Source: DATIJJ01 sp039936115
GTDB taxonomy: Bacteria; Pseudomonadota; Gammaproteobacteria; DSM-16500
Direction of reading: 5' to 3'
Length of the DNA stretch: 7,501 nt
Assembly: GCA_039936115.1 (NCBI GenBank)
Contig: JBDTIZ010000131.1
Coordinates: 1-7,501 of the forward strand
Below are positions 5,978 through 7,501 of this stretch, piece by piece. Every line of letters starts with the position of its first letter. Positions within the stretch are counted from its first letter, which is position 1. The translations under genes were made by a program, and so were the position numbers. The notes under the pieces are model-generated. The model was not told where the DNA came from. It worked only from the letters and a program-made list of their open reading frames with translations, and searched no databases.

Positions 5978-6418
5978 ATGAAACTACATGGGATTAAGCT
6001 TACAGTTTTAATCGTATTAGCTGGGTTAATAAGCGGCTGCGATCCCTATCACCAAAACGAACAAACGGGTGTAGCAGCAGGTGCAATAGCGGGTGGCTTA
6101 CTTGGTAGCACAGTCGGTGGCGGTAGTGGCCAAGCAGTTGCGGTGGGTGTTGGTGCGGTGGGCGGTGCGCTCATTGGAGGCTCTGTCGGACGCTCTATGG
6201 ATCAGCAAAATTATTACAACCAACAATATTATTACAATCGTGGCGGCTATTATTATCCTCGTTACTATCAACGTCCCTATTATCAAGATGGCTATTATTA
6301 CCCTAACGGATATTATCAACGCCAGAATTACTACCGAAATGGCTATTATCCTGATCGTGGCTATTACTACAATCGCGGTAGTTACTACAATCGTGGCAAC
6401 TATTATCGCGGGTATTAA
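5978..6418 (+). CDS. Glycine-zipper lipoprotein with tyrosine-rich tail
   Basis: This is a 146-residue precursor. The signal peptide ends in the lipobox ISGC, with Cys21 the lipidated residue of the mature protein; Asp22 follows, which in enterobacteria favours inner-membrane retention. Residues about 31-72 form a glycine-zipper 2TM segment (GAIAGGLLGSTVGGG, then GAVGGALIGGSVG), the type found in SlyB/Rcp-like outer-membrane lipoproteins. The last 70 residues (77-146) are low-complexity: 29 are Tyr, in doublets or triplets about every 5-7 residues, mixed with Asn, Arg, Gly, Gln and Pro, and with no Lys. The lipoprotein and glycine zipper indicate an envelope location. The tail function is unknown; surface adhesion, self-assembly or cell-wall interaction are only possibilities. 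The stop is followed by a hairpin repeat. Overlapping frames in this region are shadows of the repetitive codons. Confidence 0.85.
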   Translation: MKLHGIKLTVLIVLAGLISGCDPYHQNEQTGVAAGAIAGGLLGSTVGGGSGQAVAVGVGAVGGALIGGSVGRSMDQQNYYNQQYYYNRGGYYYPRYYQRPYYQDGYYYPNGYYQRQNYYRNGYYPDRGYYYNRGSYYNRGNYYRGY

Positions 6419-6436
6419 TTCTACGTGTAGACAGCA

Positions 6437-6482
6437 TGTAAGGTGGATTACGGTGCAATAAGCGCACCTAATCCACCCTACA
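6437..6482. repeat. Palindromic hairpin repeat (GGTGGATTA type)
   Basis: The arms TGTAAGGTGGATTACGGTGC (6437-6456) and 6464-6482 pair as 4 bp, one mismatch, 9 bp, one bulged C, then 5 bp, around a 7-nt loop. It begins 18 bases after the glycine-zipper stop codon and could stabilise the 3' end of that mRNA. No T-run follows, so it is not a typical intrinsic terminator. Palindromes built on GGTGGATTA/TAATCCACC are, to my knowledge, found dispersed in many bacterial genomes. Confidence 0.7.
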
Positions 6483-6483
6483 T

Positions 6484-6512
6484 TTGACCTGCAACCTCTT
6501 TAAGCAGATACT
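6484..6512 (+). promoter_or_regulatory. Candidate promoter for rlmA
   Basis: TTGACC (6484-6489, 5 of 6 to -35) is separated by 17 bases from GATACT (6507-6512, 4 of 6 to -10). It starts just after the hairpin repeat and would give a leader of about 37 bases before the ATG at 6556. Confidence 0.45.
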
Positions 6513-6522
6513 TCTGCACTCT

Positions 6523-6542
6523 ATTAATCACAATTAATCACA
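6523..6542. repeat. Two perfect tandem copies of a 10-bp unit before rlmA
   Basis: ATTAATCACA occurs twice head to tail (6523-6532 and 6533-6542), ending 13 bases before the rlmA start codon. It occupies the place where a ribosome-binding site would be expected. It could be a binding site, a slippage-prone repeat, or chance in AT-rich DNA. Confidence 0.5.
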
Positions 6543-6555
6543 ATCCATTAAACAC

Positions 6556-7398
6556 ATGATGCAAATTTTACGTTGTCCTGTTTGTCAGGCTCAATTAATT
6601 GAAGAAACGACTTCATTTCGCTGTTCATTGAACCATGTGTTCGATAAATCGCGCAGCGGTTATGTGAATCTCTTGTTACCTACAAGAAAACACTCTAAGG
6701 AACCTGGTGACAATAAAGAGATGGTAAAAAGCCGCGCTGATTTTTTAAGTCGGGGGCATTACGCGCCTATCGCTGATTTACTCAGCCATGCGATCAAAGA
6801 GCATTTGATGACGCTTGAAACGATTCATATTGCAGATATAGGCTGTGGTAATGGTTATTATCTTCAACACATCAAAAATTCACTGTTAGAAAATAAATCG
6901 TTGCACTATATCGGTTTAGATATTTCAAAAGAAGCTGTGAATACTGCGGCGAAAAAAATCAAAGCAATTCAATGGTTGGTTTCAACATGCGCCGAACTAC
7001 CTTTCATGACAGGTTCAATTCAGAGTTTGATATCTGTTTTCTCGCCGTTAAATTTTACCGAATTTAATCGCGTATTAGATGATAACGGTTGTCTCGTAAT
7101 CATAGCACCCTCATCCCAACATCTTTATGAATTACGGTCGATTTTGTTTACGGATATCAAATTGATTGATGATGAGCGGATTTTACAAGCTAGCCAGGAG
7201 ATGTTTAACGTCGCTGAAAAAATTCCTTTGCACTATAAAATGAATTTAACGACACGGGATGAAGTCGCAAATTTATTTGGCATGACTCCTTATTACTGGC
7301 GTTCTACGCCTGAGAAAAAACTAGCCGTGCTTGCGTTGTCTGAATTGACGTTGACTGTAGATGTTGTGTGTTGGGTTTTTAAAAAAAAGTTGTCCTGA
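6556..7398 (+). CDS. rlmA: 23S rRNA (guanine-N1)-methyltransferase RlmA
   Basis: This 280-residue protein matches the RlmA (RrmA) family layout. An N-terminal zinc knuckle has Cys7, Cys10, Cys23 and His27. The family-typical GYVNLL (35-40) and PGDNKEMVKSRADFL (50-64) stretches follow. Then comes a Rossmann methyltransferase domain with SAM motif I DIGCGNG (94-100) and GLDISKEA (120-127). A conserved MTPYYWR segment (243-249) lies near the C-terminus. The gammaproteobacterial enzyme methylates N1 of G745 in helix 35 of 23S rRNA, in the peptide exit tunnel region; Gram-positive RlmA(II) relatives modify G748. E. coli RlmA is similar in length (about 270). Two ATGs sit together at 6556 and 6559, and neither has a recognisable Shine-Dalgarno. 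A candidate promoter lies at 6484-6512. The gene is intact and monocistronic in this window. Confidence 0.9.
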   Translation: MMQILRCPVCQAQLIEETTSFRCSLNHVFDKSRSGYVNLLLPTRKHSKEPGDNKEMVKSRADFLSRGHYAPIADLLSHAIKEHLMTLETIHIADIGCGNGYYLQHIKNSLLENKSLHYIGLDISKEAVNTAAKKIKAIQWLVSTCAELPFMTGSIQSLISVFSPLNFTEFNRVLDDNGCLVIIAPSSQHLYELRSILFTDIKLIDDERILQASQEMFNVAEKIPLHYKMNLTTRDEVANLFGMTPYYWRSTPEKKLAVLALSELTLTVDVVCWVFKKKLS

Positions 7399-7401
7399 TA
7401 T

Positions 7402-7435
7402 TGTAGGAACGAACCTGTGTGTTCGCCCCTAAGGG
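7402..7435. repeat. Imperfect palindromic repeat after rlmA
   Basis: TAGG and CGAAC on the left (7404-7414) pair with GTTCG and CCTA on the right (7421-7431) across two A-C mismatches, around the loop CTGTGT. It resembles the TAGGGGCGAAC...GTTCGCCCCTA palindromes scattered in many bacterial genomes. T-rich sequence follows at 7447-7458, so a weak terminator role for rlmA is possible. Confidence 0.5.
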
Positions 7436-7484
7436 ATCGATACATATTTTCCTTTTTTACAAATCAAAACAGATACCAAGTTGA

Positions 7485-7501
7485 CTGGATACCGCGGACA
7501 A
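7485..7501. repeat. Possible left arm of a further palindromic repeat, cut by the window edge
   Basis: CTGGATACCGCGGACAA stands out as GC-rich beside AT-rich sequence and contains the self-complementary CCGCGG. It looks like the left half of a palindrome of the GGATACCGCGG type followed by an inverted CCGCGGTAT half, but the second half lies outside the window. This is a resemblance only. Confidence 0.3.

Noticed and set aside
6093..6461. Overlapping ORFs on both strands inside the glycine-zipper gene (plus 6093-6461, minus 6098-6319)
   Set aside because: They are Ile/Thr/Val-rich shadows of the repeated TAT/TAC codons. The lipoprotein frame has the signal peptide, lipobox and strong ribosome-binding site.

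Overview
The window looks like an ordinary housekeeping and envelope stretch of a gammaproteobacterial chromosome with modest GC and unusually repeat-rich gaps. A RecQ of near-E. coli length, an RlmA-type 23S rRNA methyltransferase with its zinc knuckle, an L,D-transpeptidase lipoprotein and a glycine-zipper lipoprotein all fit Gammaproteobacteria. The AT-rich genes, the many palindromic intergenic repeats and a hydrolase with an unassigned C-terminal extension suggest Legionellales or a related host-associated lineage. That assignment is inference and cannot be proven from this sequence.

Layout. At 1-45 (minus) lies the probable 5' end of a gene running out of the window. The 46-333 gap holds a nested palindromic repeat (126-237) and a -10 box for the BON-domain exported protein at 334-696 (plus). 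This gene converges on a 410-residue alpha/beta hydrolase (786-2018, minus), with an imperfect palindrome between them. Further along the minus strand come a TMEM175-type potassium channel (2136-2744), a 49-codon membrane ORF that may be a TerC remnant (2707-2856), a compound repeat (2862-3068) and recQ (3130-4956). A rho-independent terminator at 5045-5080 separates recQ from the L,D-transpeptidase lipoprotein gene (5106-5675, minus). An AT-rich divergent intergenic region of about 300 bp follows. Then come a glycine-zipper lipoprotein with a tyrosine-rich tail (5978-6418, plus), a hairpin repeat (6437-6482), rlmA (6556-7398, plus), and two more palindrome-like sequences up to the window edge.

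How the genes relate. I see no dedicated multi-gene system. Most genes look like independent transcription units. The divergent L,D-transpeptidase and glycine-zipper lipoprotein are both envelope proteins and could share a control region. The BON protein is also exported. RecQ (DNA repair) and RlmA (ribosome modification) are housekeeping. The points most worth following up are the two loci sharing an identical 25-nt palindromic core, the possible TerC remnant beside the repeat, the hydrolase C-terminal extension with an effector-like tail, and the tyrosine-rich lipoprotein tail.
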